Shown: one piece after another, positions 1 to 9,092 of the stretch
How the letters are laid out: each line of letters opens with the position of its first letter
How positions within the stretch are numbered: position 1 is the first letter of the stretch
From: CAVROT01 sp963722905
Lineage (GTDB): Bacteria > Pseudomonadota > Alphaproteobacteria > Rhodobacterales > Rhodobacteraceae
DNA length: 64,000 bases
Direction of reading: 5' to 3'
Assembly (NCBI GenBank): GCA_963722905.1
Contig: CAVROT010000004.1
Coordinates: 62,001-126,000, forward strand
Program-made: the position numbers and the translations under genes
Notes under the pieces: model-generated
Databases searched by the model: none
What the model saw: only the letters and a program-made list of their open reading frames with translations
What the model was told of the DNA's origin: nothing

Positions 1-1
1 C

Positions 2-403
2 GCCGATGCGTGCTTCGCGCCGGTTGCAGCCCGGATCGCGACCTACGGCCTGCCGATGCCGCCCGAGGCGATGGACTATGTCGCGGCGCATCTGGCGGAT
101 CCGGCGTTCCGCCGCTGGCGCGCGATGGCGCTGGCCGGCGGGCCCGACCTTCCGTGGTACGCCCGCGGTCACGCGCGGCGCGACTGGCCCGGTCCGAAGG
201 TCGTGTTGGCGGCGGACGCCGATGGTCCATCGGTCAACGGCGCGTGCCCTTGTTCCGGAAAGCCCGTGACGGATTTTCTGGCCATCGACGGCACGACGTT
301 CGGTTTCTGCAACGCTTTCTGCCGCGACAAGACACAGGCGGATCCAGCTGCATGGCCCGCGTTCGCCGCCCTTGCCGGTCGCTACGGGGTCGCGCTCGAA
401 TAG
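2..403 (+). CDS. Glutathione S-transferase-like protein, C-terminal part (5' end outside window)
   Basis: The reading frame is open from the window edge and ends at a TAG at 401-403, so only the C-terminal part is present. The first residues (FAPVAARIATYGL) look like the helical C-terminal domain of bacterial glutathione S-transferases. The last 50 or so residues hold a cysteine pattern, CPCSGKP followed by FCNAFCRDK, which resembles the YHS/TRASH type of small metal-binding motif; similar tails occur on GST-family proteins of Rhodobacterales as I recall them. Without the N-terminal thioredoxin-like half the enzyme class cannot be confirmed. The gene lies about 100 bp upstream of comM on the same strand and seems unrelated to it. 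Confidence 0.6.
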   Translation, partial: ADACFAPVAARIATYGLPMPPEAMDYVAAHLADPAFRRWRAMALAGGPDLPWYARGHARRDWPGPKVVLAADADGPSVNGACPCSGKPVTDFLAIDGTTFGFCNAFCRDKTQADPAAWPAFAALAGRYGVALE

Positions 404-445
404 AGCGAAGCGGCCAGACCTTTGTCCATTGCTCTGCCGGCGACG

Positions 446-453
446 TTAACCAT
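446..453 (+). promoter_or_regulatory. CtrA-type half-site TTAACCAT upstream of comM
   Basis: TTAACCAT lies 51 bp upstream of the preferred comM start. This octamer is the half-site form of the alphaproteobacterial CtrA box (full form TTAA-N7-TTAA). In Rhodobacterales, CtrA is known to control competence/DNA-uptake genes including comM. The match is seen directly; binding is inferred. Confidence 0.45.
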
Positions 454-504
454 TCCGAAACCCCGATCCCCTAGTTGTTAATCACCAGGGAACGGGAAGC
501 GCCG

Positions 505-2016
505 GTGGTCGCACGCGCCTACACAGTCGCCTTCGAGGGGATCGAGGCGCGCATGGTCGAGGTGCAGTGCGCCGTCTCGCCCGGCCTGCCGGCCTTCACC
601 ATCGTCGGCCTGCCGGACAAGGCGGTCAGCGAGGCGCGCGAACGGGTGCGCGCGGCGCTCCAGGCCATGGCCATCGCTCTGCCGTCGCGGCGGATCACGG
701 TGAACCTGTCGCCCGCCGACCTGCCCAAGGAAGGCTCGCATTTCGACCTGCCCATCGCGATGGCGCTGCTGGCCGCCATCGACGTGCTGCCGCGCGACGC
801 GGTCGAGGCGACGGTCGCGCTCGGCGAACTGTCGCTGGACGGCACTCTCATCGGAGTCATCGGCGCCCTGCCCGCCGCCATGGCCGCGGCGGAAGAGGAC
901 CGCACGCTCGTCTGCCCCGCCGCCTGCGGGGCCGAGGCGGCCTGGGTCGGCGCCACCAGCGTGATCGCCGCGACCTCGCTGGCCGCAGTGGTCCGGCACT
1001 TCACCGGCGCCTCCCTCATCGCGCCGGCCGAGGCGGGCGAGGTACGGCGTGATGCGCATGTGCACGACCTGAGCGACGTGAAGGGCCAGGAACGCGCCAA
1101 GCGCGCGCTCGAGATCGCGGCGGCCGGGCGGCACCACCTGCTGATGGTCGGCACGCCCGGGTCGGGCAAGTCGATGCTGGCTGCGCGCCTGCCGGGCATC
1201 CTGCCGCCCCTCACCGCAGCCGAGGCGCTGGAGACGTCGATGATCCACTCCCTCGCCGGGCTTCTGGACGAGGGCGGCATCTCGCGCACGCGGCCCTTCA
1301 TGGAGCCGCACCATACGGCTTCGATGGCCGCCATCGTCGGTGGCGGCAAAGGCGCGAAGCCCGGACAGATCAGCCTGGCGCACAACGGCGTCCTCTTCAT
1401 GGACGAGTTCCCGGAATACGCCCGCCCCGTTCTGGAGACGCTGCGCCAGCCCATCGAGACGGGCGACGTCGTCATCGCGCGGGCCAACGCCCATGTCCGC
1501 TATCCCTGCCGGTTCCTGCTGATCGCCGCCGCGAACCCGTGCAAATGCGGCTACATGTCCGACCCGGCCCGCGCCTGCGCCCGCGCGCCCGTCTGCGGCG
1601 AGGATTATCTGGGTCGCATCTCCGGGCCGCTCCTCGACCGGTTCGACCTGCGCGTCGAGGTTCCGCCGGTGGCTTTCGCCGATCTCGACCTGCCGGCCAC
1701 GGGCGAGACATCGGCGACTGTGGCCGCCCGGGTCGCCGCTGCGCGCGACGTGCAGGCGCGGCGCTATACCGACCGGGACGGGTTGCGCGTGAACGCCGAC
1801 GCCGGGGGCGCCCTGCTGGACCGGATCGCCGCGCCCGACGACGAGGGGCGCGCGCTGCTGCTGCGCGCGGCCGAACGCTTCGGTCTGACCGCGCGCGGCT
1901 ATCACCGGGTGCTGCGGGTCGCGCGCACCATCGCCGACCTTGCCGGATCGCCGGACGTTCGCCTGCCGCATGTCGCCGAGGCGGTCAGCTTTCGTCTGGC
2001 GTCCGCGCGCGACTGA
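505..2016 (+). CDS. comM: YifB/ComM family magnesium-chelatase-like AAA+ ATPase
   Basis: About 503 residues, the usual family length. The N-terminal third is a ChlI-like domain. The AAA+ core has Walker A GTPGSGKS near residue 218 and a Walker B region LFMDEFPE, followed by the Mg-chelatase C-terminal domain. ComM is a hexameric helicase that promotes branch migration during natural transformation. The frame also has a TTG at 475, but the GTG at 505 (VVARAYTVAFEG) matches the conserved family N-terminus and has purine-rich sequence upstream, so I chose it. The CtrA-type half-site at 446 fits the known link between CtrA and competence genes in Rhodobacterales. It converges on gshB with only 21 bp between stops. 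Confidence 0.93.
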   Translation: MVARAYTVAFEGIEARMVEVQCAVSPGLPAFTIVGLPDKAVSEARERVRAALQAMAIALPSRRITVNLSPADLPKEGSHFDLPIAMALLAAIDVLPRDAVEATVALGELSLDGTLIGVIGALPAAMAAAEEDRTLVCPAACGAEAAWVGATSVIAATSLAAVVRHFTGASLIAPAEAGEVRRDAHVHDLSDVKGQERAKRALEIAAAGRHHLLMVGTPGSGKSMLAARLPGILPPLTAAEALETSMIHSLAGLLDEGGISRTRPFMEPHHTASMAAIVGGGKGAKPGQISLAHNGVLFMDEFPEYARPVLETLRQPIETGDVVIARANAHVRYPCRFLLIAAANPCKCGYMSDPARACARAPVCGEDYLGRISGPLLDRFDLRVEVPPVAFADLDLPATGETSATVAARVAAARDVQARRYTDRDGLRVNADAGGALLDRIAAPDDEGRALLLRAAERFGLTARGYHRVLRVARTIADLAGSPDVRLPHVAEAVSFRLASARD

Positions 2017-2037
2017 CGCTGCCGTGACGGCCCCGGT

Positions 2038-3000
2038 CTAGCGCGCCGCCCCGCCGCCCTTGTCGCGGCGGGCCTCGATGGCCGCCCATATCTCGCCGGC
2101 GACGTTCACACCGTCGAAACGCTCCAGTTCCTGTATGCCGGTCGGCGACGTCAGGTTGATCTCCGTGAGATAGCCGCCGATGACGTCGATGCCGACGAAG
2201 ATCTGTCCCTTCTCGCGCAGCAGCGGGCCGATGGCGGCGCAGATCTCGCGGTCGCGCGCGGTCAGGCTGGACGGTTCGGCCTTGCCGCCGGCGTGCATGT
2301 TGGAGCGCGTCTCTCCGGCGACGGGCATCCGGTTGATGGCGCCCACAGGCTCTCCGTCCACGAGGATGACCCGCTTGTCGCCCTGTGCCACGGCCGGCAG
2401 GTAGGCCTGCGCGATCAGCGGCTCGCGGTTGATGGTCGAGAAGAGTTCGTGCAGGGCGGCGAGATTGCGGTCTTCGGGCCCCAGGCGGAACACCCCCGCC
2501 CCGCCGTTGCCGTAAAGAGGCTTCACGATGATGTCGCGATGCGCGTCGCGGAACGCCCGCAGGGCGGCGAGATCGCGCGCGATGGCGGTGGGCGGGATCA
2601 GGTCGGGGAACTGCAGGACCAGCAGCTTCTCGGGGTAGTTGCGCACCCAGAAGGGATCGTTGACGACCAGGGTTCCGGGCGCCAGCAGATCCAGCAGATG
2701 TGTGGTGGTGATATAGCCCATGTCGAAAGGCGGATCCTGCCGCAACCAGACCACGTCGAACACCGACAGCTCACGCGTCGCCTCCTCGCCCAGGGTGAAG
2801 TGATCGCCCCGCACCCGGCGGACGGTCAGCGGCCAGCCCCGCGCCATGACGCGCCCGTCCTGCCAGGACAGGCGGTCCGGAGTGTAGACGAACAGGTCGT
2901 GGCCCCGCTTGGTGGCCTCCTCGGCCAGCCGGAACGTGCTGTCCGCGTCGATGTTCACCGCCCCGATCGGGTCCATCTGGATGGCGACGTTCAGCGACAT
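2038..3000 (-). CDS. gshB: Glutathione synthetase
   Basis: 320 residues, close to the E. coli enzyme (316). An ATP-grasp ligase that joins gamma-glutamylcysteine and glycine to make glutathione in the cytoplasm. The N-terminus VAIQMDPIGAVNIDAD and the ATP-binding stretch IIVKPLYGNGGAGVFR are typical, and the C-terminal ITEINLTSPTG-like segment (LTEINLTSPTGIQE) is the metal/ATP site. The frame extends 27 codons further upstream to 3081, but the start at 3000 (MSLNVAIQMDP) matches the family. It is read in the same direction as yraN and rsmI but separated from yraN by about 300 bp, so it may have its own promoter. Confidence 0.96.
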   Translation of the reverse strand: MSLNVAIQMDPIGAVNIDADSTFRLAEEATKRGHDLFVYTPDRLSWQDGRVMARGWPLTVRRVRGDHFTLGEEATRELSVFDVVWLRQDPPFDMGYITTTHLLDLLAPGTLVVNDPFWVRNYPEKLLVLQFPDLIPPTAIARDLAALRAFRDAHRDIIVKPLYGNGGAGVFRLGPEDRNLAALHELFSTINREPLIAQAYLPAVAQGDKRVILVDGEPVGAINRMPVAGETRSNMHAGGKAEPSSLTARDREICAAIGPLLREKGQIFVGIDVIGGYLTEINLTSPTGIQELERFDGVNVAGEIWAAIEARRDKGGGAAR

Positions 3001-3302
3001 GCGGCTTTTCCCGGGCAGTTGCGCGCCACTGATGGCCGAGACGGCCCGTGCTGGCAATGCCCGGTCCGGGCGATCGGACAACGCGCCGCGACGCCGGCGC
3101 CGGTGAACGATGGGTCCGCGCGCGTTCTGGCCAACCCTTGTAGGGCGCCAGCAGCGCGCGCAAGCCCGTAGGCTACTCTTTCAGGACGCTTCCGGAAGAC
3201 GCTACCGGGCCGCCGGGCAGCATCGCCTATCCTGCCGCGTCATCGCCTGCGGCCGCCACCGGGGACCATGGGAGGACCCGGCATCTTCGATGACCGGACC
3301 GG
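3001..3302. other. Intergenic region upstream of gshB
   Basis: About 300 bp between the gshB start and the yraN stop, both on the minus strand. It should hold the gshB promoter. I see no convincing sigma-70 hexamers, hairpin terminator or conserved small gene in it; the short frames here have no recognisable protein signature. Confidence 0.5.
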
Positions 3303-3659
3303 TCACATGAAGGCATTCTCGCGGACCTCGATCCGGCCCAGATCATCGACGAGGGCCGCGTCGAAGCGCATGGGCGTGTTCAGTCCGTCGGGAAGCGCAT
3401 CCGCAAACTCGCCCGCCGCGGTGTGTATCCTCTCGATCTGTGTTCGAGAGATGCGGTGTGCCGCGCCGGCATGGGTCGCGGCCCGCTTCACCTCGACGAA
3501 GACGACGGTATCGCCATCCCTTACGATAAGGTCGATCTCGCCGCCCCCGGGGCTGCCGCGCCAACGCCGTTCGAGGATTTCGGCGCCCAGACGAGCGTAA
3601 TGCGTGGCGATCGCCTCCTCGGCGACGCGGCCCGCATGATGCGACACCGCGCCGGTCAC
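3303..3659 (-). CDS. yraN: YraN/UPF0102 family endonuclease-like protein
   Basis: 118 residues, normal for the family. The motif GGGEIDLIVRD followed by VVFVEVK is the restriction-endonuclease-like (PD-D/ExK) core shared with archaeal Holliday-junction resolvases; the cellular role is still poorly defined. The start codon overlaps the stop of rsmI by 4 bp (3656-3659), so the two are co-transcribed and translationally coupled, the usual rsmI-yraN arrangement. Confidence 0.93.
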   Translation of the reverse strand: MTGAVSHHAGRVAEEAIATHYARLGAEILERRWRGSPGGGEIDLIVRDGDTVVFVEVKRAATHAGAAHRISRTQIERIHTAAGEFADALPDGLNTPMRFDAALVDDLGRIEVRENAFM

Positions 3660-4654
3660 GACCGCCCGGCCAGTTCCAGAGCCGTCTGGTAGACGTCGCG
3701 CCGTGGGAGGCCCAGTGCCTCGGCCACTTCCCGCGCCGCATCCTTCATCGACAGACGTTCCATCGCTTCGCGCAGCGCCTCTTCCATTTCAGTCCGACCG
3801 GCCGCCGCAGTAGCGCCACGATCGACCACGATCACGATTTCCCCGCGCGGCGCAGACGCCTCGCAACCCACGATCAGATCCTCCAGCGGGCCGCGCCTGA
3901 CCTCCTCGAACCGTTTGGTCAGCTCCCGGCACAGTGCCGCCTCGCGGTTTCCCATCACTGACAGGATTTCTCTAAGGACCGGTAAACACCGACGCGCCGT
4001 CTCGTAGATCACCAGTGTCGCGCGCACGCCCGCGACCTCGCCCAGGGCCGCGCGCCGGGCGGCCTTCGCCGGCGGCAGGAACCCCAGAAACAGGAAGCGA
4101 TCCGTCGGCAGGCCGGAGACGGTGAGGGCCGCGAGGACCGCCGACGCGCCGGGTGCGGCGTGCACCCTGACGCCGGCCGCTACCGCCCCGCGCGCCAGCG
4201 CGAACCCCGGGTCGGCGACCAGCGGCGTTCCGGCATCGGAGGCATAGGCCACCGACCGGCCGCCCGCCGCAAGTGCCAGAAGGCGCGGGCGCATCCTCGC
4301 ACCGTTATGGTCGTGATAGGGCAGGATCCGCCGGCCGCGCAGGGGAACCCCGTGTATCGTCATCAGCCGTCGGAGAGTACGGGTATCCTCGGCCGCCAAT
4401 ACGTCGCAGCCCTCCAGAATATCGAGTGCATGCAGCGTGATGTCGCGCGCGGCTCCGATCGGGGTGGCCACGAAATGCAGACCGGCGCCAGGTCTTCGGC
4501 CCGGTCCGGCAACCATGGATCCGGGCGCGTCTCCGGCCGGCGTCTCGTCCGGTTCGGGCAGGTCCGATCCGCCGGTATCGGTCGCGTCGTCCTGAGACAG
4601 GATCCGACAGGGCGCGTTTCGAGGCATCGGTGACGTCATCTTTGGGCCGCTCAT
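3656..4654 (-). CDS. rsmI: 16S rRNA (cytidine-1402-2'-O)-methyltransferase
   Basis: 332 residues. The enzyme methylates the 2'-O of C1402 in the ribosomal decoding centre using S-adenosylmethionine. Family signatures are FVATPIGAARDITLHAL near the start of the domain, AEDTRTL, and SDAGTPLVADPG. The protein carries an extension of about 55 residues before the conserved domain; a later ATG at 4516 would remove most of it, but the ATG at 4654 has a strong ribosome-binding site (GGAAGG, 6 nt spacing), so I kept it. It is divergently placed from the lpoA-like gene (94 bp apart), and yraN follows with a 4-bp overlap. Confidence 0.93.
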   Translation of the reverse strand: MSGPKMTSPMPRNAPCRILSQDDATDTGGSDLPEPDETPAGDAPGSMVAGPGRRPGAGLHFVATPIGAARDITLHALDILEGCDVLAAEDTRTLRRLMTIHGVPLRGRRILPYHDHNGARMRPRLLALAAGGRSVAYASDAGTPLVADPGFALARGAVAAGVRVHAAPGASAVLAALTVSGLPTDRFLFLGFLPPAKAARRAALGEVAGVRATLVIYETARRCLPVLREILSVMGNREAALCRELTKRFEEVRRGPLEDLIVGCEASAPRGEIVIVVDRGATAAAGRTEMEEALREAMERLSMKDAAREVAEALGLPRRDVYQTALELAGRS

Positions 4655-4748
4655 CGATTGCCTTCCGTTCGGGCGGGCGCCGGCCCCGCTTGCGCCGCCG
4701 CGCCCCGCTGCCTAGACCCGATTGGGAGGATCAGGGAGGATCACCGCG

Positions 4749-5987
4749 ATGTTTGCCTTTCACATCAGCCGGCGCAACCCGCGGCGTGCGCACGCCGCGG
4801 GCCGGCCCGGGATCTCCGCAGACGGCATAAGGTTGCCCGCGATCGCGCGGCGCGTGTTGCGCGCCCTCTCCGGCATTCTCCTGATCGGCGCGGCGGCGGC
4901 CTGCGACCAGGTTACGCTGCCTGCGGGCGGCGGCGGCGGGATCACGCGCGGCAACGCCGTCCCGGTGGCGCTTCTGGTGCCGCTTTCCGATGGCAACTTC
5001 GGCGCGGTGGCCCGCAGCCTGGAGAATGCCGCGCGACTGGCGGCGGCGGACCTCGACGGCGCGGCGGTCGACATCACGGTCTACGACACCGCCGGCGACC
5101 CCGCCACCGCGGCGCGCGTGGCTTCGCAGGCCGTGGACGCCGGCGCGCAGGTCATCGTCGGCCCGCTGCTGTCGCAGACGACCTCGGCGGCCACGGCGGC
5201 CGTCGGCGGGCGCGTGGCGATCCTGTCCTTCTCCAACAATCCGGCGGTCGCCGGCGGCAACGTGTTCGTCCTCGGCCCGACCTTCGCCGACGTCGCCGGT
5301 CGGCTGACCGGCTACGGCGCGCGCAACGGCCTGCGCCGGCTGGCAGTGGTCCATTCGCAGGACATCGCGGGCGAGGTCGGCCGGGACGCAATCACGGCCG
5401 CGGCACGCGGCAGCGGCATGTCCGTCGCCGCCGTGGAGAGCTATCCGCTGTCCCAGCGCGACATCCTTGCCGCCGGACCGCGGATCGCGGCCTCCATCCA
5501 GTCCAGCGGGGCCGACGCCGTCTTCCTGACCGCAAGCGCCGACAGCGACCTGCCGCTTGTCGCGACGACCCTTACGGACGCGGGGATGGCGACCGGTTCT
5601 GTCCAGCTGATGGGTCTTACGCGGTGGAACGCGTCTCCCGGCGTGCTGAGCATTCCGGGGTTGCAGGGCGGCTGGTTCACCCTGCCCGAACGGTCGGCCC
5701 TGTCGGGGTTCGAGAACCGCTACAGCGCCGCCTATGGCGGGGGTCCGTCGCCGGTGGCCAACCTGGCCTACGACGCCATCCAGGCCGTCGGGTCGCTGGC
5801 GGCGCGCGGCCGGGCGCCCAGCCCGTCGGCATTGACGCAGGGGGCGGGCTTTGCCGGCGCATCGGGCATCTTCCGGCTGCGCGCCGACGGGACGAACCAG
5901 CGGGGCCTCGCCGTGGCGCGGATCGAGGGCGGCCGCGTCGTCATCGTCGATCCAGCGCCCCGCAGCTTCGGCGGCGCCGGTTTCTAG
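4749..5987 (+). CDS. Penicillin-binding protein activator, LpoA/YraM-like lipoprotein
   Basis: 412 residues. A long basic n-region is followed by a hydrophobic segment and a lipobox ending in Cys52 (LIGAAAAC), so it is a predicted lipoprotein. The rest is a type I periplasmic-binding-protein fold (VALLVPLSDGNFGAVARSLENAA, then ADAVFLTASADSDLPLV). In E. coli the equivalent C-terminal domain of LpoA stimulates PBP1a; here the N-terminal TPR half of E. coli LpoA is missing, as in other alphaproteobacteria. The ATG at 4749 is preceded by AGGGAGGA with 8 nt spacing and is preferred over an upstream TTG. glnD starts 3 bp after its stop. Confidence 0.85.
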   Translation: MFAFHISRRNPRRAHAAGRPGISADGIRLPAIARRVLRALSGILLIGAAAACDQVTLPAGGGGGITRGNAVPVALLVPLSDGNFGAVARSLENAARLAAADLDGAAVDITVYDTAGDPATAARVASQAVDAGAQVIVGPLLSQTTSAATAAVGGRVAILSFSNNPAVAGGNVFVLGPTFADVAGRLTGYGARNGLRRLAVVHSQDIAGEVGRDAITAAARGSGMSVAAVESYPLSQRDILAAGPRIAASIQSSGADAVFLTASADSDLPLVATTLTDAGMATGSVQLMGLTRWNASPGVLSIPGLQGGWFTLPERSALSGFENRYSAAYGGGPSPVANLAYDAIQAVGSLAARGRAPSPSALTQGAGFAGASGIFRLRADGTNQRGLAVARIEGGRVVIVDPAPRSFGGAGF

Positions 5988-5990
5988 GCC

Positions 5991-8900
5991 GTGAAAGAGG
6001 GGGCCGCGGCCGCCATGCCGGGGCAACCGGACGATCCGGGGAACCCGGACGCTGCGCCAGTGGAACCGGCGCCGGGCATCGAAGCGCACGCCATCGGCAC
6101 CGCCTGCGCCGCCATCGCCGCGGACATTGCCGTGGCGACCCGCGACGGCGCGGCCCTCGCACCGGCACAGGTCCGCGGCATTGCCGTCGCCCATCTGCGC
6201 CGGGCCCTGGACCAGGGGCGTGCCGCCATCGCTGCCCGGTTCGAGACGGCGACCCTCGCCGGCCACGTAGGCCGCCCGCCGCCGGTCCGCGCGACGCTGG
6301 TCGCCCAGAAGCGCGGCATTCCGTCCGATGGCGAAGCATCGCACCGCCCGGCGACGGGCGATCCGTCGGCGCCGCATGGCATCGGCATATCGGGGACCGA
6401 GACGCGGGACGGTCGTGCAGCAAACCATCGAGGCGTGGCCGACGACGCGTCGGCGGACATGGCGGCAACCGGCAACGGGCCTTCGTCCCGGGCCGAAATC
6501 CGGGCGGCCACGGCCACGGGCGCCGCCGCCCACGCGGCCGTGGCCGCTTATGCTGCGCTGACCGACACGGTCATCACGGGCATCTTCGACCTGGTGCGCG
6601 ACCATCTGCATCTGCCCGGCGTGCCGACGGGCGGCGAACGCATCGCGTTGGTCGCCGTCGGCGGCTACGGCCGGGCCGGGATGGCGCCCCATTCCGACAT
6701 CGACCTTTTGTTCCTTACCCCGTGGAAGATGACGCCATGGGCCGAAAGCGTCATCGAATCCATGCTCTACATCATGTGGGACCTGCACCTGAAGGTCGGC
6801 CATGCCAGCCGCACGATCCCGGAGTGCCTGTCCAAGGCGCGCGCCGACATGACCGTCCGCACCGCCCTGCTGGAGCACCGGCACCTGTCCGGCGACGCGG
6901 CGCTGACCCGGGAACTGGCCGCCTCCCTGCGCGAAAAGCTCTTCGAGGGCACGGGCGACAAGTTCATCGAGGCCAAGCTGACCGAACGGACGCAGCGCCA
7001 CCAGCGCCAGGGCGGCCAGCGCTACGTGGTCGAGCCCAACGTCAAGGAGGGCAAGGGTGGCCTGCGCGACCTCCAGACGCTGTTCTGGATCGCGAAATAC
7101 GTCAACGGCGTCCACGACGTCGCCGAACTGGTGCCGCAGGTCTTCACCCCGGCCGAGTTCGCCGCATTCGGCGGCGCCGAGGGGTTCCTTCTGGCCGTGC
7201 GCTGCCATCTTCACCTCGCCTCGGGACGAGCGAACGAGCACCTGAGCTTCGACATGCAACCCGAGGTCGCGGCGCGGCTGGGCTACGGCGACGGCGGCGG
7301 GCGGCGGGCGGTCGAGCATTTCATGCAGGACTACTTTCGCCACGCGACCCGCGTGGGAGAGTTGACGCGCATCCTGCTGACCGCATTGGAGGCCGACCAC
7401 AAGAAGGACGCGCCGTCGCTGATCGGGCTCTTCCGCCGGCGGCGCAAGGTTCGGCCGGGCTACGCCATCCGGCAGAACCGCATCGCCTTTGCCGACGATG
7501 CGACGGCGTTGGCCGACCCTGTCGCGCTTTTGCGGATCTTCGACGAAGCGCTGCGCACCGGCACCCTTCTGCACCCCGACGCCATGCGCCTGATCGCCGC
7601 CAACCTGCATCTGATCGACGAGGGCGTCCGCACGGCACCCGAGGCGGTGCGGATCTTCCACGACATGCTACTGGGCCATCCCCTGCCCGACCGTGCCCTT
7701 CGCCGCATGAACGAACTGGGGGTACTGGCCGCGTTCCTGCCCGAGTTCGAGCCTGTCGTCGCGATGATGCAGTTCAACATGTACCACCACTTCACGGTGG
7801 ACGAGCACATCATACAATGCATCGCCCAGCTCAGCCTGATCGAACGGGGCGAACTGGCGGGCGACCTGCCGCTGGCCACCGCGATCATGACCGACCGCGC
7901 GGGCGGCGGCGTGAACCGCAAGGTGCTTTACGTGGCGATGCTGCTGCACGACATCGGCAAGGGGCGCAGCGCCGACCATTCGGTGCTGGGGGCCGCCATC
8001 GCGCGCAAGGTCGCGCCGCGGCTGGGCCTGTCCAAGGCGGATGCCGAGACGGTCGAATGGCTGGTGCGCTATCATTTGCTGATGTCGGACATGGCGCAGA
8101 AGCGCGATCTGGCCGATCCGCGCACCATTCGCGACTTCGCCAAGGCGGTGAAGACCCGCAAGCGGCTGGACCTGCTGACGGTCCTCACGGTCTGCGACAT
8201 TCGCGGCGTCGGCCCCGGTACCTGGAACAACTGGAAGGCCCAGCTGATCCGCACGCTGCACAAGCTGACGGCCGATGCGCTCGAGGGCGGGCTGGAGGCA
8301 CTGAACCGCGATGCGCGCAGTGGCGAGTCCAAGCGCGCGCTGCGCGAGGCGCTTTCGGACTGGGACGCCAGGGACCTGCGCGCCGAGACTCTACGCCACT
8401 ATCCCGCCTATTGGGAGGGGCTGGGCACGGCCAACCACGTCAGCTTCGCCCGGCTGCTGCGCGGCATCGGCACGTCCGATATCCGCATCGGTATCGACGC
8501 CGACGAGGACCGCGACGCCACGCGCGCCTGCTTCGTCATGGCCGACCATCCGGGCATCTTCGCGCGGCTTGCGGGCGCGCTTGCGCTGGTGGGTGCCAAC
8601 GTGGTCGACGCGCGCACCTATACCTCGCGCGACGGCTACGCGACGGCGGTCTTCTGGATGCAGGACAACGCCGGCGCGCCCTACGAGACGGCCCGCCTGC
8701 CCCGCCTGCGCCGGATGATCGAACGGACGCTGAAGGGAGAGGTCGTGGCCCGCGACGCGCTGGAAGACCGCGACCGCATCCGGCGGCGCGAGCGGGCGTT
8801 CCGCGTGCCGACCTCCATCGCCTTCGACAACGAAGGGTCCGACATCTACACCATCATCGAAGTCGACACCCGCGACCGCCCCGGCCTGCTGCACGACCTC

Positions 8901-9092
8901 GCCCGCACGATGGCCGAGGCGAACGTCCAGATCGCAAGTGCCGTCATCGCCACCTACGGCGCCCAGGCAGTCGACACGTTCTACGTCAAGGACATGATCG
9001 GGCTGAAGCTGCACGCGGCGTCCAAGCGCGCGGCGATCGACCGGCGCCTGCGCGCGGCCATCGAGAGCGGCGCGCGCCGGGCCCGGTCATGA
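5991..9092 (+). CDS. glnD: Bifunctional [protein-PII] uridylyltransferase / uridylyl-removing enzyme
   Basis: 1033 residues, about 100 longer than most GlnD. It senses glutamine and modifies the PII proteins GlnB/GlnK. Domain order: helical N-terminus, nucleotidyltransferase motif GGYGR (224-228) with SDIDLL (235-240), HD phosphohydrolase motif LLHDIGKG near residue 650, and two ACT domains in the last 200 residues (one starting near FVMADHPGIFARLAG, one near VDTRDRPGLLHDLA). Residues about 87-180 form a low-complexity, Gly/Ala/Pro-rich insert between the usual N-terminal helix and the nucleotidyltransferase domain. The GTG start is 3 bp after the lpoA-like stop; murJ overlaps its end by 4 bp. 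Confidence 0.94.
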   Translation: MKEGAAAAMPGQPDDPGNPDAAPVEPAPGIEAHAIGTACAAIAADIAVATRDGAALAPAQVRGIAVAHLRRALDQGRAAIAARFETATLAGHVGRPPPVRATLVAQKRGIPSDGEASHRPATGDPSAPHGIGISGTETRDGRAANHRGVADDASADMAATGNGPSSRAEIRAATATGAAAHAAVAAYAALTDTVITGIFDLVRDHLHLPGVPTGGERIALVAVGGYGRAGMAPHSDIDLLFLTPWKMTPWAESVIESMLYIMWDLHLKVGHASRTIPECLSKARADMTVRTALLEHRHLSGDAALTRELAASLREKLFEGTGDKFIEAKLTERTQRHQRQGGQRYVVEPNVKEGKGGLRDLQTLFWIAKYVNGVHDVAELVPQVFTPAEFAAFGGAEGFLLAVRCHLHLASGRANEHLSFDMQPEVAARLGYGDGGGRRAVEHFMQDYFRHATRVGELTRILLTALEADHKKDAPSLIGLFRRRRKVRPGYAIRQNRIAFADDATALADPVALLRIFDEALRTGTLLHPDAMRLIAANLHLIDEGVRTAPEAVRIFHDMLLGHPLPDRALRRMNELGVLAAFLPEFEPVVAMMQFNMYHHFTVDEHIIQCIAQLSLIERGELAGDLPLATAIMTDRAGGGVNRKVLYVAMLLHDIGKGRSADHSVLGAAIARKVAPRLGLSKADAETVEWLVRYHLLMSDMAQKRDLADPRTIRDFAKAVKTRKRLDLLTVLTVCDIRGVGPGTWNNWKAQLIRTLHKLTADALEGGLEALNRDARSGESKRALREALSDWDARDLRAETLRHYPAYWEGLGTANHVSFARLLRGIGTSDIRIGIDADEDRDATRACFVMADHPGIFARLAGALALVGANVVDARTYTSRDGYATAVFWMQDNAGAPYETARLPRLRRMIERTLKGEVVARDALEDRDRIRRRERAFRVPTSIAFDNEGSDIYTIIEVDTRDRPGLLHDLARTMAEANVQIASAVIATYGAQAVDTFYVKDMIGLKLHAASKRAAIDRRLRAAIESGARRARS

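Noticed and set aside
4658..9088. A plus-strand frame over 2000 codons long that ends as MurJ.
   Set aside because: Only the last part is MurJ. The earlier part is the out-of-frame shadow of the LpoA-like gene and glnD in a high-GC background.
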